Shown here: positions 45,425 through 54,412 of the stretch, piece by piece | Layout: every line of letters starts with the position of its first letter | Numbering within the stretch: position 1 is the first letter of the stretch | DNA from: CAVWQV01 sp963757115 | GTDB lineage: Bacteria > Pseudomonadota > Alphaproteobacteria > Acetobacterales > Acetobacteraceae | Length of the DNA: 64,000 nt | Assembly (NCBI GenBank): GCA_963757115.1 | Contig: CAVWQV010000007.1 | Coordinates: 128,591 to 192,590 of the forward strand | Direction of reading: 5' to 3' | Notes under the pieces: generated by a model | What the model was told of the DNA's origin: nothing | What the model saw: only the letters and a program-made list of their open reading frames with translations | Database searches by the model: none | Program-made: the position numbers and the translations under genes

Positions 45425-48400
45425 ATGCGCCGCCTGCTTCGCATCCTGCTCATCCTGCTCGCCATCATCATCGCGATCCCGGTGCTGCTGGTCGCGGTGG
45501 TGCTGCTGCTCGCCAACATCGGACCGGGGCGGGCGCTGATCGAAAGCCAGGTCGCCTCCCTCACCGGGGGCACGGTTCGCCTCGCCGGCCTTGGTGGCCG
45601 GTTCCCCGACGCGCTTCGCCTCCAGCGGCTCGAGCTGCGCGACAAGACGGGGACGTACGCCACCATCGAGGACATCGCGCTCGACTGGTCGCCGCTCCGG
45701 TTGGTCGGTCGTGAAGCGCTGATCGACCGGCTGCAAGCGGCGCATGTGGACCTCGCCCGTCTGCCGGTCGCCTCCGGCCCGCCGTCGCAGCCGTCCGGCG
45801 GCGGCTTCAACCTGCCTGTATCGGTGACCATCCGGCAATTGAAGGTGGACCGGGTCGATCTCGGGGCCCCGGTGACGGGCCATTCCGATGGCGCTCGAGG
45901 TCGCGGGCGGCGCCTCGCTGGCGTCCCTGCAGCAGGGCAGTGCCGACCTCACCGTGCGCACCGTTGACGGCGATGCGAGCTACGCGGTGAAGGGCAATCT
46001 CTCCCCTGCCCGCATCGACGCGACGGCGACGGTGCGCGAGCCACAGCACGGGCTGATCTCCAGCTTTGCCGGTCTGCCCGACCTCGGTGCGATCGCGCTT
46101 GATGCCACCCTTGCCGGACCGCGTGACGCGATCGGCACCAAGCTCGCCCTGAGCGCGGGCCCGCTCCGCGCCGACGTGGACGGCACCGTCGACCTCACCC
46201 ACGAGGCGGCCAACGCCAAGATCGCGGCGCACGCGCCGGCAATGACGCCGGCACCCGGGCTGTCCTGGCAGTCGGTGGATTTGGACGCGGACGTGCGCGG
46301 CAAGTTCACCCAACCGGCGGCGAGCGGCACGCTGCGCATCGCGGCGCTCGAAGCGGGGGGCGCATCCATCGGGTCGATCGCCGCCGACCTGCACGGCGAC
46401 AAGGGTGCGGCGCAACTGCAGGCCACACTCGACGGCCTCCGCATCCCCGGCCCGAAGCCCGACCTGCTCGCAGGCGGACCCGTGCGGCTCACCGCCGATG
46501 CGCGCCTGGACGCGCCCGACCGCCCGGTGGCGTTCACCCTCGACCACAAGCTCCTCGCCGCAAACGGGACGGCCCACACGGGCGGCAACCTCGCCGTGGA
46601 CGCGACGCTGGACCTGCCCGACCTCGCCCCGTTCGCCGCGATCGGCGGCGTCGATGTGCGCGGCCGATCCAACCTTGCAATCCATGCCGCACAGCACGAG
46701 GGGACGACGGACGCGACGATCGACGGCACCGTGGGCGTGACCGGCGGGATGGCGCCGGTGCCGGGGCTGCTCGGAGACGCGGCGAAGCTCTCGTTGGCCG
46801 GGTCGCTCAAGGGCGCAGACCTCGCGATCTCGCATCTGACGATCGACGGCAAGACCGTCTCGCTTGCGGCACACGGGGGGAAGACGGGGCAGAACGTCGA
46901 TCTGGACTGGTCCGTGAAGCTGTCAGACCTCGCCGTGCTGGCGCCCACCATCGGCGGCGATCTTGCGGGGCGCGGCCACGTCGCCGGCCCACTCGAGGAC
47001 CTGACCGCGGAAGCCGATCTCGATGGCGACGTCGCGGTACAAAAGCTGCCGCGCGGGCCGCTGCACGCCCATTTGGCGGCCGCGCATCTTCCCGGCGCGC
47101 CGACCGGACGCGTCACCGCCGAGGGCACGCTTGCCGGAGCGCCGCTTTCGCTTGCCGCGGCGGCCGAGCGGGGACCGGACGGCGCGCTGCATATCGACAT
47201 CAGCAAGACGGACTGGAAGAGCGCTCACGCGGAAGCCGCACTCGTTTTGCCGCCGGGCGCCACCCTGCCGCTCGGGAAGCTCGATCTCCGCATGGCCAAG
47301 CTCGACGACCTGCGACCGCTGCTCGGCCAGCCGCTCACCGGGGCGGTAACGGCTAATCTCTCCACCGAGGCAAGCGGAGGAAAGCCCGAGGCGCGGCTCA
47401 AGCTGGAGGCGCGCGACGCCGGGCTGGCCGGGACGGCAACGGTCGCACGGGCCAATCTCGACGCCACGGTGCTCGATCCGGCCGGCACGCCGTCGGTTTC
47501 GAATGGCGTGCTCACGGTGGAAGGGATCGCCGCCAAGGAAATCTCCGGCGCGGCCAAGCTGACCGTGAGCGGCCCACAAACGGCGCTGGCGGCCAAGCTG
47601 TCGGCAAACGCGCGCAATATTGCGGGCGGGGACGCCACGATCGAAACCGCGACGGTACTGAATGCGACCGCCCGGGAGGCGAAGGTCGCGAGCTTGAGCG
47701 CCACCTGGAAAGGGGAGGCGTTGCGGCTCCTGGCTCCAGTGCGGATCGGGTTCGCCGACGGCGTGGTGCTGGACCGGCTGCGGCTCGGGTTGCATGAGGC
47801 GACGATCGAGGTCACCGGCCGCGTCTCGCCAACCCTCGATGCCACCGTCGGACTGCGCAACGTAACACCGGACTTGGTCAAGCCGTTCGCACCGCAGATC
47901 GACGCGGACGGCACTTTGCGCGCCGACGCGAAACTCACCGGCACGACGGCGCGGCCTAATGGGACCGTGCGGCTGGAAGCGACGGGACTCAGGATGCGGA
48001 CCGGGCCGGGGCGCGGGCTTCCGGCGGCCAACCTTCTCGCCAACGCCGACCTCGCGGGCGGCAGTGCCCGGATCGACACGCGGCTGACGGCGGGCCGGCT
48101 CACCACCCTTACCGTGACCGGGACGGCGCCGATCGACCCCGCGCGTCCGCTCGATTTGCGCGCGGTGGGCAATGTCGATTTGGCCATGCTCGATCCGATA
48201 CTTGCCCCTGACGGGCGGCGCGCCCGAGGCCAGTTGGCGCTCGACGCCGGGGTCGCGGGGACGCTCGGGGCGCCGCGCCTGTCCGGCGCAGCCCGGCTCT
48301 CGGGCGGCGAGGTTCAGGACTTCGCGCAAGGCGCACACCTCACGGACATCGTCGCGGAGGTCGCGCTGGCGGGCGACACGGTGCGCATCGCGCGATTCAC

Positions 48401-49451
48401 CGCCCGCGCCGGACCAGGCACGATGAGCGTGGCAGGCACCCTGGCCGTGCTCGCGCCCAGCAAAGCCGTCGACATCACCATCACCGCGAACAACGCCAAG
48501 CCGCTCGCGGGCGACCGGATCACGGTGACGCTCGACGCCAACCTGACCCTGCGGGGCGCGCTTTCGGCCGAGCTCGCCTTGGCGGGGAACATCCACATCC
48601 GCAGTGCGGACATCTCCATCCCCGAACGCATGCCACCCTCGATCGCCGTGTTGCACGTCGTCCGGCCCGGAGAGAAGCCGCCCGCCCCGCCCGCACCTGG
48701 ACCCGAAATCGGGCTTGATCTGACGATCGAAGCGGAGCGGGCCATATTCGTGCGCGGCCGCGGGCTGTTTGCCGAGATGGCTGGGCGCTTGCGCCTGCGG
48801 GGCACCAGCATCAAGCCGCAGCCGCTTGGCGGGTTCACCATGCGGCAGGGCACTTTCAGCGTCGCCGGGACGACGCTCACCTTCACCAAGGGCGAGGTGA
48901 GCTTCAACGGCGGCAGCTTGACCGACCCGAGCCTCGATTTCGTTGCCAGCAGCACCAACGGCTCAGTGACGGCCAACCTCAACGTCGGCGGCACCGCGAG
49001 CGCGCCCAAAATCACGCTCACCAGCACGCCCGAGCTGCCGCAGGACGAGGTGCTGGCGTATCTTCTATTCCACCGCAGCGCCTCGTCGCTGAGCCCGTTC
49101 GAGCTGGCCTCGATCGCGGCGGCGCTCGCCCAATTCTCGGGCGTCGGCCCGGACGTCGCGAGCCCGCTCGATACGGCACGCAAGAAGCTCGGGCTCGACC
49201 AGCTCTCGGTGGGGAGCAACACGAGCGGCAGCGCCACTTTGCAGGCCGGCCGCTACGTTGCGCCGGGCGTGTTCGTGGGCGCTCGGCAGGGTGCGAGCAG
49301 CACCAGCACGCAAGGCTTGGTGCAGGTAGACCTCTATCGCGGTCTCAAACTGGAAGGCACGGTCGGCACCGGCCAGAACACCAATCCCGGAGCCACTCCT
49401 GCCGACTCAGGCGGAAGCAGCATCGGGCTGACTTATCAATTCGAATACTGA
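45425..49451 (+). CDS. tamB: TamB-like translocation and assembly module protein, one frameshift
   Basis: TamB is a very large AsmA-like beta-groove protein that spans the periplasm from the inner membrane to TamA and probably moves phospholipids. The N-terminus has one membrane helix (LLRILLILLAIIIAIPVLLV), followed by GPGRALIESQVASLTGGTVRL. The middle is repetitive beta-strand sequence. The C-terminal DUF490 domain is clear: GGFTMRQGTFSVAGTTLTFTKGEVSFNGG, TSTPELPQDEVLAYLLF, LGLDQLSVG and the end SSIGLTYQFEY with terminal aromatic residues. The frame shifts near 45880. Removing one base of GGGCC restores GIPMALEVAGG. The total is about 1,341 residues. Confidence 0.9.
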
Positions 49452-49550
49452 CGCCAGCGTCCCAGGCGTATTCCGACCACCGGCTAATCGGTTCCTGGTA
49501 GCCGGGTCAACCGACCACCAGGCGAGCCGAACAGTCTTCGATTGAACCTG

Positions 49551-49573
49551 ATGCCCGGATCAAGTCCGGGCAT
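49551..49573. repeat. REP-like palindrome between convergent tamB and DUF2076 genes
   Basis: ATGCCCGGA and TCCGGGCAT flank a five-base loop TCAAG and form a perfect nine-base-pair stem. The same sequence, with one change, recurs at 54314-54336. Lying between two convergent genes, it may act as a bidirectional terminator. Confidence 0.75.
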
Positions 49574-49596
49574 GGCAGCAGGGAGAACGAAACGGC

Positions 49597-50437
49597 CTAC
49601 GTGTTGTCGTCCATGCCGCCACCGCCGCCGCTATCCCAGGACGACTGATCGCCGCCCCCGCCGCCGGCGTCCCACGAGGATTGATCGCCGCCGCCGGGAT
49701 CGCCGCCCCAGCTCGCCTGGTCGGGCGCTCCCTGGTCCGGCGTGGTCCAGCTGCCCTGGTCGACGTATCCCTGGTCAGTGCCCGCGGCGGGCGATCCCCA
49801 GGGGCTCGCCTCGCCGCCGCCGAGCCCAGCGCCGCCAAGCCCACCGCCACCGAGATCAGCCCCGGCACCCTGATGCGGCGAAAACAGGTTCATGAGCGCG
49901 TTGCCGGCCACCAACCCGCCGGCGACTCCGGCCGCCGTGGTCAGCGCCGAGCCGAGGAACCCGGAACCCGACCGCTGGAACATCCCCTGCTGATAGCCCG
50001 GCGCGTACTGCGGAGGTGGCGCGGCATATTGTCCTTGTGCTCCCTGCGGGCGCGCCCTGGTTCCACGCGGGCTGCGCTTGCGGCTGCTGCGGCCGCGGAG
50101 CCGAGCCGCCGCCTCCGCCAAACAAGCCGCTCAGGAAACCGCCGCTTTTCGGCTGCGACTGCGCCGCCTGCTGGGCCTGCTGCAGCGCGGCTTCCAGTCG
50201 CTGGATACGGTTCTGCGCCTCGGCCAAAGCGTGCTCCTGCACGAAAGCCGTCTGCGTCAACCGATAGCGCGCTTCCGGGTACTTCGCGAACAGCTCCGCG
50301 ATCAGCGCGTCGGCCTCCTTGTCGATCGGCGGCAACGCGGGAGCGGCGCCCCCGGCAGCCGAGCCGAACCCCGTTCCTGGCGCCCCGCTGACCCGCTCAA
50401 TGAGGCTGGTGATGATGTCGCGTTCCTCGTTGGTCAT
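49597..50437 (-). CDS. DUF2076 family protein, one frameshift
   Basis: The N-terminus MTNEERDIITSLIERVSG is the hallmark of DUF2076. It is followed by DKEADALIAELFAKYPEARYRLTQTAFVQEHALAEAQNRI and a Gln-rich coiled coil. A glycine-rich segment (GGFLSGLFGGGGG) leads to a predicted membrane-like helix region (FLGSALTTAAGVAGGLVAGNALMNLF) after a frame change near 50050. The C-terminus consists of degenerate repeats around DQSSWD and GGGGG, ending GMDDNT. The family's role is not established, although it is thought to be periplasmic or membrane-associated. The corrected length is about 280 residues. It shares the convergent palindrome with tamB and lies 21 bases after the CoA-binding gene. Confidence 0.85.
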
Positions 50438-50458
50438 GGCACCCCTGGCTGTTGACCG

Positions 50459-50929
50459 TTACGGTGAAGCTACCGTCGATGTGGCCCGCGCGGCGTGCGG
50501 CTTCAAGCGGCGAAGGCCGAGCCGGCGTATCTCGATCACGGGGCAACGATCCATTACCACCGTCAGGCCACGGTCCCGCGCACGGGAGGCGGCCGCTTCG
50601 TCGATCACGCCAAGTTGCATCCAAACAGTCCTGGCGCCGAGCCGGATCGCGTCGTCCACCACCGGGGCCACGAGGGCGCTGCGACGGAATACGTCCACCA
50701 TGTCGAGCGCGCCGGCATCGTCGAGGCACTCCACCACGGGGCGGCCGTGCAATCTTTGTCCGGCGGCTTGCGGATTTACCCCGGTAACGTCGTAGCCCCG
50801 CTCGACCAGGAACGCGAACACGCCATAGGAGGGCCGGTTTGGCCGCGCGGACGCGCCGACCACCGCGATTCGCCGCGTTTCGCCCAGCAGCCGCCGGATC
50901 GCGTCGTCGTCGAGCCCGTCGATCGCCAT
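50459..50929 (-). CDS. CoA-binding domain protein (YccU-like)
   Basis: The 156-residue protein is a stand-alone CoA-binding (Rossmann) domain of the YccU type. It shows IAVVGASARPNRPSYGVFAFLVERGYDVTGVNP, with the GASxxxxRPS motif near residue 30, followed by LDMVDVFRRSALVAPVVDDAIRLG, VWMQLGVIDEAAASRARDRGL and VMDRCPVIE at the end. The family binds CoA derivatives in crystals, but its function is unclear. The chosen start is the ATG at 50929, with GGAAGGG upstream. A GTG at 50959 would add ten residues. It is upstream of the DUF2076 gene on the same strand, and divergent from the GH17 gene. Confidence 0.9.
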   Translation of the reverse strand: MAIDGLDDDAIRRLLGETRRIAVVGASARPNRPSYGVFAFLVERGYDVTGVNPQAAGQRLHGRPVVECLDDAGALDMVDVFRRSALVAPVVDDAIRLGARTVWMQLGVIDEAAASRARDRGLTVVMDRCPVIEIRRLGLRRLKPHAARATSTVASP

Positions 50930-50984
50930 GAGTGGTCCCTTCCGCCTTGCTTTCGCCACCGGAGGCCACGTCTATCGAGCTCCG

Positions 50985-52628
50985 ATGTCGCGCCCTTCTC
51001 CGCTCCTCGCGCCGGTGCTGTTCCTGCTCGCCGGGCTATCCGCTCTGGCCTGGTGGCTGCCGAACCGCCCGCAGGCCGGAGATGTGCCATTTCCGTCGAA
51101 GCGTTTTAACTCAGTTTCGTTCGCGGCGTTTCGCGCGGGCCAGTCTCCGCTGGCGGGGGTGTTCCCGAGTGCGGCCGAGGTGGAAGCCGATCTCGCCCTG
51201 CTCGCCGGGCATGTGCGTGCCGTTCGCACCTATGCGGCAACCGAAGGCGATTACGATCTGCCGGCAATGGCGGAGCGACACGGGCTCAAGGTCTGGCAGG
51301 GAATTTGGCTCGGCGCCGACCGGGCGCGTAACGCACGCGAGATCGCACGCGGCATCGCCCTGGCCCGCGCGCATCCGGAAACGGTCGAGCGTGTGGTGGT
51401 CGGCAACGAGGTGCTGCTGCGCCGCGACCTTTCCGTCGCCGATCTGATCGTGGCGATCGACCAGGTGCGGGCCGCGGTGCGTCAGCCGGTGACCTATGCA
51501 GACGTCTGGGAGTTCTGGCGCCAGTTCCCCGAAGTGGCGCCGCACGTCGATGTGGTGACCGTCCATCTGCTGCCCTACTGGGAGGACGAGCCGACCGGCG
51601 TCGACCGCGCCGTGGCCCATGTCCACGCGGTCTACCGGGACATGCGGGCGCTGTTCCCCGGCAAGCCGGTCGCGATCGGCGAGACCGGCTGGCCGAGCCG
51701 GGGCCGCTGGCGGCGGGACGCCGCACCTGGCCGCGTGGCACAAGCCGTGTTCCTCCGCCGTTTCGTTGCACTCGCGGACGCGGAGGGCTTCGACTACAAC
51801 CTGATCGAAGCGTTCGATCAGGGTTGGAAATACCGAAGCGAAGGGACGGTCGGCGCGAATTGGGGCCTCTGGACGGCCGACCGCACGCCGAAGTTCCCGC
51901 TTGACGGAGCCGTCGTGGAGAACCCGGCATGGCGGTCGGAGGCGGCGTTCGGGCTCGTGTTCGGCTTGGTGCTTCTGACGGCAGGGCTGCGCCGGCGGAG
52001 CCTTCGCGCTGGCGCCCAAGTGCAGCTCGCAATCCTTGCCGCCCTGCTCGGCAATGCGCTCGCGTTCGCCGGGGCGGGTACCGTCCCGGTGGTCTACGAC
52101 GGCCACCAGCTGCTCGCCGCCACGGTGAACCTCGGAGGGCAGGCGTTGCTCGCGGCCCTCATGATTGACCGCGCAGCGGCTCTGCTCTCGGGTGCGCGTC
52201 CGCCGCCCGGCCGCAGCGGTCGCGAGACGACGAGGGCAATTCGCCGACTACTGCGTGGCGGGCGGCCGGGGCAGCCCTCCGCCGCGTCTGTCTTCGACGA
52301 TCTCTCGTTCCTGTTCGCCTGGACGGCGGCCGTGTTGCAGCTCCTGCTGCTGTTCGACCCGCGCTACCGGGATTTCCCGTTGCCTGCGTTCGCCGTCCCG
52401 GTCGCGTGCGTGCTGGCGCGGGCGGCATTGCACGACCTCCCCCACGGCGGGGGTGGGCGCGAGGAGAACTGGGTGGGCGGGGTCCTTGCGGCCGCCGCCG
52501 TCGCGAGCGCCGTCCGCGAGGGCCCGGCGAACCTGCAATCACTGCTCTGGACCGCGGCCGCCCTGGTGCTCGCCGCCCCGCTGCTGTTCCGGGGGGCGCT
52601 CACGGCGCTGCCCCGGGCTCGCGCGTGA
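50985..52628 (+). CDS. GH17-family beta-1,3-glucan enzyme fused to a membrane region
   Basis: Residues about 35-320 form a glycoside hydrolase 17 domain. The acid/base Glu142 lies in VVVGNEVLLRRDL and the nucleophile Glu233 lies in AIGETGWPSRG. YADVWEFWRQFPEVAPHVDVVTVHLLPYWED and FDYNLIEAFDQGWKYRSEGT are also family-typical. GH17 enzymes hydrolyse or transfer beta-1,3-glucans. An N-terminal signal anchor (LLAPVLFLLAGLSALAWWL) puts the domain in the periplasm. After residue 320 come about six membrane helices. The architecture resembles NdvC-like beta-glucan (1,3)-glucosyltransferases, so a role in periplasmic or exported glucan remodelling is plausible. It overlaps the small convergent membrane gene. 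Confidence 0.88.
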   Translation: MSRPSPLLAPVLFLLAGLSALAWWLPNRPQAGDVPFPSKRFNSVSFAAFRAGQSPLAGVFPSAAEVEADLALLAGHVRAVRTYAATEGDYDLPAMAERHGLKVWQGIWLGADRARNAREIARGIALARAHPETVERVVVGNEVLLRRDLSVADLIVAIDQVRAAVRQPVTYADVWEFWRQFPEVAPHVDVVTVHLLPYWEDEPTGVDRAVAHVHAVYRDMRALFPGKPVAIGETGWPSRGRWRRDAAPGRVAQAVFLRRFVALADAEGFDYNLIEAFDQGWKYRSEGTVGANWGLWTADRTPKFPLDGAVVENPAWRSEAAFGLVFGLVLLTAGLRRRSLRAGAQVQLAILAALLGNALAFAGAGTVPVVYDGHQLLAATVNLGGQALLAALMIDRAAALLSGARPPPGRSGRETTRAIRRLLRGGRPGQPSAASVFDDLSFLFAWTAAVLQLLLLFDPRYRDFPLPAFAVPVACVLARAALHDLPHGGGGREENWVGGVLAAAAVASAVREGPANLQSLLWTAAALVLAAPLLFRGALTALPRARA

Positions 52629-52958
52629 TCCAGGCCCAGGCGCCGAGGGCCGCTCCGACCATGCCCCAGGTCGCGTTGTAGCTCAGCACTGCTGCCGCCC
52701 CGGTCGCAACCGAAACCACGGACACGACGAAGGGCGCCCCCCGGAACGCCCAGAGCCCGAGCAGCAGCGCTCCAACGCCCCAGACATGGCGATTTTGCAT
52801 CCAAAGCAGCGTCGCCCTCGGCGCGCATGCGAGCGGCGGGGCGGGTGCCGCGCAAAGCGCCAGCCAAGTGCGTGGCTCGACCCCGAGCCGGCGGTAGCGC
52901 GAACAGCGCCAGCAACGCCAGCGCGACGGCGGTCAGACCGACCCAGTCGCGCCGCCTC
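52600..52958 (-). CDS. Small hydrophobic membrane protein, probable frameshift
   Basis: The 3' half is a clean frame with two membrane helices: WGVGALLLGLWAFRGAPFVV and VVSVATGAAAVLSY, ending TREPGAAP. Upstream, in another frame, AAGGAG precedes DWVGLTAVALALLALFALPP, another membrane helix. The frame can be joined by an indel near 52890, giving RTWLALCAAPAPPLA as the link. The result would be a three-to-four-helix protein of about 119 residues. No family is recognised. The start codon is uncertain (nominal CTG 52958). It overlaps the GH17 3' end by 29 bases in convergent orientation. Confidence 0.5.
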
Positions 52959-53022
52959 AGGTCCGTCTCCTTGCTGCCGCGCGTTCGGGGTGCTTAAAGG
53001 CGGCCCGCCGCACGTGACGCCG

Positions 53023-53889
53023 ATGGACCCCGCCAAACCACCGAGCTTTCAGGATCTCATCCAAACCCTGCACGGCTTCTGGGGTCGGCGGGGCTGCGTT
53101 CTCCTCCAGCCCTACGACATGGAGATGGGTGCCGGAACGTTTCACCCGGCGACCACGCTGCGCGCCGTCGGGCCGCGGCCGTGGAACGCCGCCTACGTGC
53201 AGCCGAGCCGCAGGCCGTCCGACGGACGCTACGGCGACAATCCGAACCGGATGCAACACTTCTACCAATACCAGGTGATCATGAAGCCGAGCCCGGCGGA
53301 TGCGCAGGAGCTGCTGCTCGCGAGCTATCGCGAAATGGGGCTCGACCCCGCGGTGCATGATTTCCGCTTCGTCGAGGACGACTGGGAAAGCCCCACGCTC
53401 GGCGCCTGGGGCCTCGGCTGGGAGGTATGGTGCGACGGGATGGAGGTCGGCCAGTTCACTTATTTCCAGCAGGTCGGCGGCATTCCCGTAGCACTGCCAA
53501 GCTTCGAGATGACCTACGGCCTCGAACGGCTGGCAATGTATGTGCAGAACGTGGAGCGGGTCTACGACCTCGACTTCAACGGGGCCGGCGTAACCTATGG
53601 CGACGTGTTCCTGCGTGCTGAGCGGGAGTACAGCGCCTACAACTTCGAGCGGGCGGACACGGCGATGCTGGTCCGGCATTTCGCGGATGCCGAACGGGAA
53701 TGCGCGGCTTTGCTCGAGCATCGGCTGCCCCTGCCGGCGTACGACCAGTGCATCAAGGCGAGCCATCTGTTCAATCTGCTCGACGCGCGCGGTGTTATCA
53801 GCGTTGCGGAGCGGGCGAGCTACATCGGTCGGGTGCGGGCCCTTGCCAAGGGCTGCTGCGATGGCTGGCTTGCGGGGGAGAGGTCGTGA
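53023..53889 (+). CDS. glyQ: Glycyl-tRNA synthetase alpha subunit
   Basis: GlyQ is the catalytic subunit of the alpha2beta2 bacterial glycyl-tRNA synthetase. The 288-residue protein shows FQDLIQTLHGFWGRRGCVLLQPYDMEMGAGTFHPATTLRA (given in part), WNAAYVQPSRRPSDGRYGDNPNR with motif 2 of class II synthetases, QYQVIMKPSP, DDWESPTLGAWGLGWEVW and FTYFQQVGGI. YGLERLAMYVQ is motif 3. The family is highly conserved, and the match runs the full length. The start ATG lies at 53023, with a GTG three codons earlier as an alternative. glyS normally follows at once, but here it begins 524 bases downstream, after an antitoxin-like gene and palindromes. Confidence 0.98.
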   Translation: MDPAKPPSFQDLIQTLHGFWGRRGCVLLQPYDMEMGAGTFHPATTLRAVGPRPWNAAYVQPSRRPSDGRYGDNPNRMQHFYQYQVIMKPSPADAQELLLASYREMGLDPAVHDFRFVEDDWESPTLGAWGLGWEVWCDGMEVGQFTYFQQVGGIPVALPSFEMTYGLERLAMYVQNVERVYDLDFNGAGVTYGDVFLRAEREYSAYNFERADTAMLVRHFADAERECAALLEHRLPLPAYDQCIKASHLFNLLDARGVISVAERASYIGRVRALAKGCCDGWLAGERS

Positions 53890-53963
53890 CAACCGTTTCA
53901 AGTGCCGCTAGGTTCTGGCCGCGAAAAGAGTAACGTCCATACAACCGTAGCGAGCGTAATCCT

Positions 53964-54200
53964 ATGTCTGAGAGTGAGGAAGCTTTCAATCTAGTTCACG
54001 AGTTGTCCGCGCTGACCGGCGAGAGCCCCACCAGCGCCGTCGTCGTCGCACTCCGGGAGCACCTTCGACACAAGCGGCAGCAGGTTTGGGCCGATCGGAC
54101 CGAGGCGCTGGGCCGCGCCCTCCGCGTCAGCAACGGCCCGGGCATCCCGGCCAACCATTGCTGGGACGACGGCGACCGGCAGGGCGTCATCGCATCCTAG
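53964..54200 (+). CDS. Antitoxin-like protein (PSK/Rv0623 VapB type), orphan
   Basis: The 78-residue protein contains AFNLVHELSALTGESPTSAVVVALREHLRHKR, the pattern of PSK-operon or Rv0623-type VapB antitoxins, in which LARELAxxTGExxTxAVxxALRERL forms the DNA-binding ribbon-helix. The rest (VWADRTEALGRALRV onward) is less typical, and the usual C-terminal toxin-binding part is not evident. No VapC-like PIN toxin follows: the next 212 bases hold only palindromes before glyS. It is therefore an orphan antitoxin, a regulator, or a remnant of a toxin-antitoxin pair inserted between glyQ and glyS. Confidence 0.55.
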   Translation: MSESEEAFNLVHELSALTGESPTSAVVVALREHLRHKRQQVWADRTEALGRALRVSNGPGIPANHCWDDGDRQGVIAS

Positions 54201-54257
54201 ATCGATTGACGGCCGTTTAAGCGGGTCCAGCGGACCATGATGACGTCCGCGACGTCA

Positions 54258-54293
54258 TTGCCGGCCCGGACCAGGTCCGGGGTGGTCCGGCAA
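54258..54293. repeat. Nested palindrome upstream of glyS
   Basis: TTGCCGG (54258-54264) pairs with CCGGCAA (54287-54293), and inside them CCCGGACC (54265-54272) pairs with GGTCCGGG (54274-54281). This is the compact form of a REP-like element. It lies in the gap between the antitoxin-like gene and glyS. Confidence 0.7.
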
Positions 54294-54313
54294 CCGATCC
54301 GCCCATGGCATTG

Positions 54314-54336
54314 ATGCCGGGATCAAGTCCGGGCAT
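54314..54336. repeat. Second copy of the ATCAAG palindrome
   Basis: ATGCCGGGATCAAGTCCGGGCAT differs from the copy at 49551 by one base, which creates a single mismatch in the stem. It lies about 4.7 kb from the first copy. Two near-identical palindromes in intergenic gaps indicate a dispersed repeat family. Confidence 0.75.
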
Positions 54337-54412
54337 CACCACCAGGGGCGGTTCCAGTCCGGGCTGATGACCTGGACGGTGTAGCCCTGGCTAAAATAGC
54401 TTGGGAACCACC

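Noticed and set aside
54201..54412. VapC toxin expected after the antitoxin-like gene
   Set aside because: No PIN-domain frame exists in the gap. It contains only palindromes and stops in all frames.
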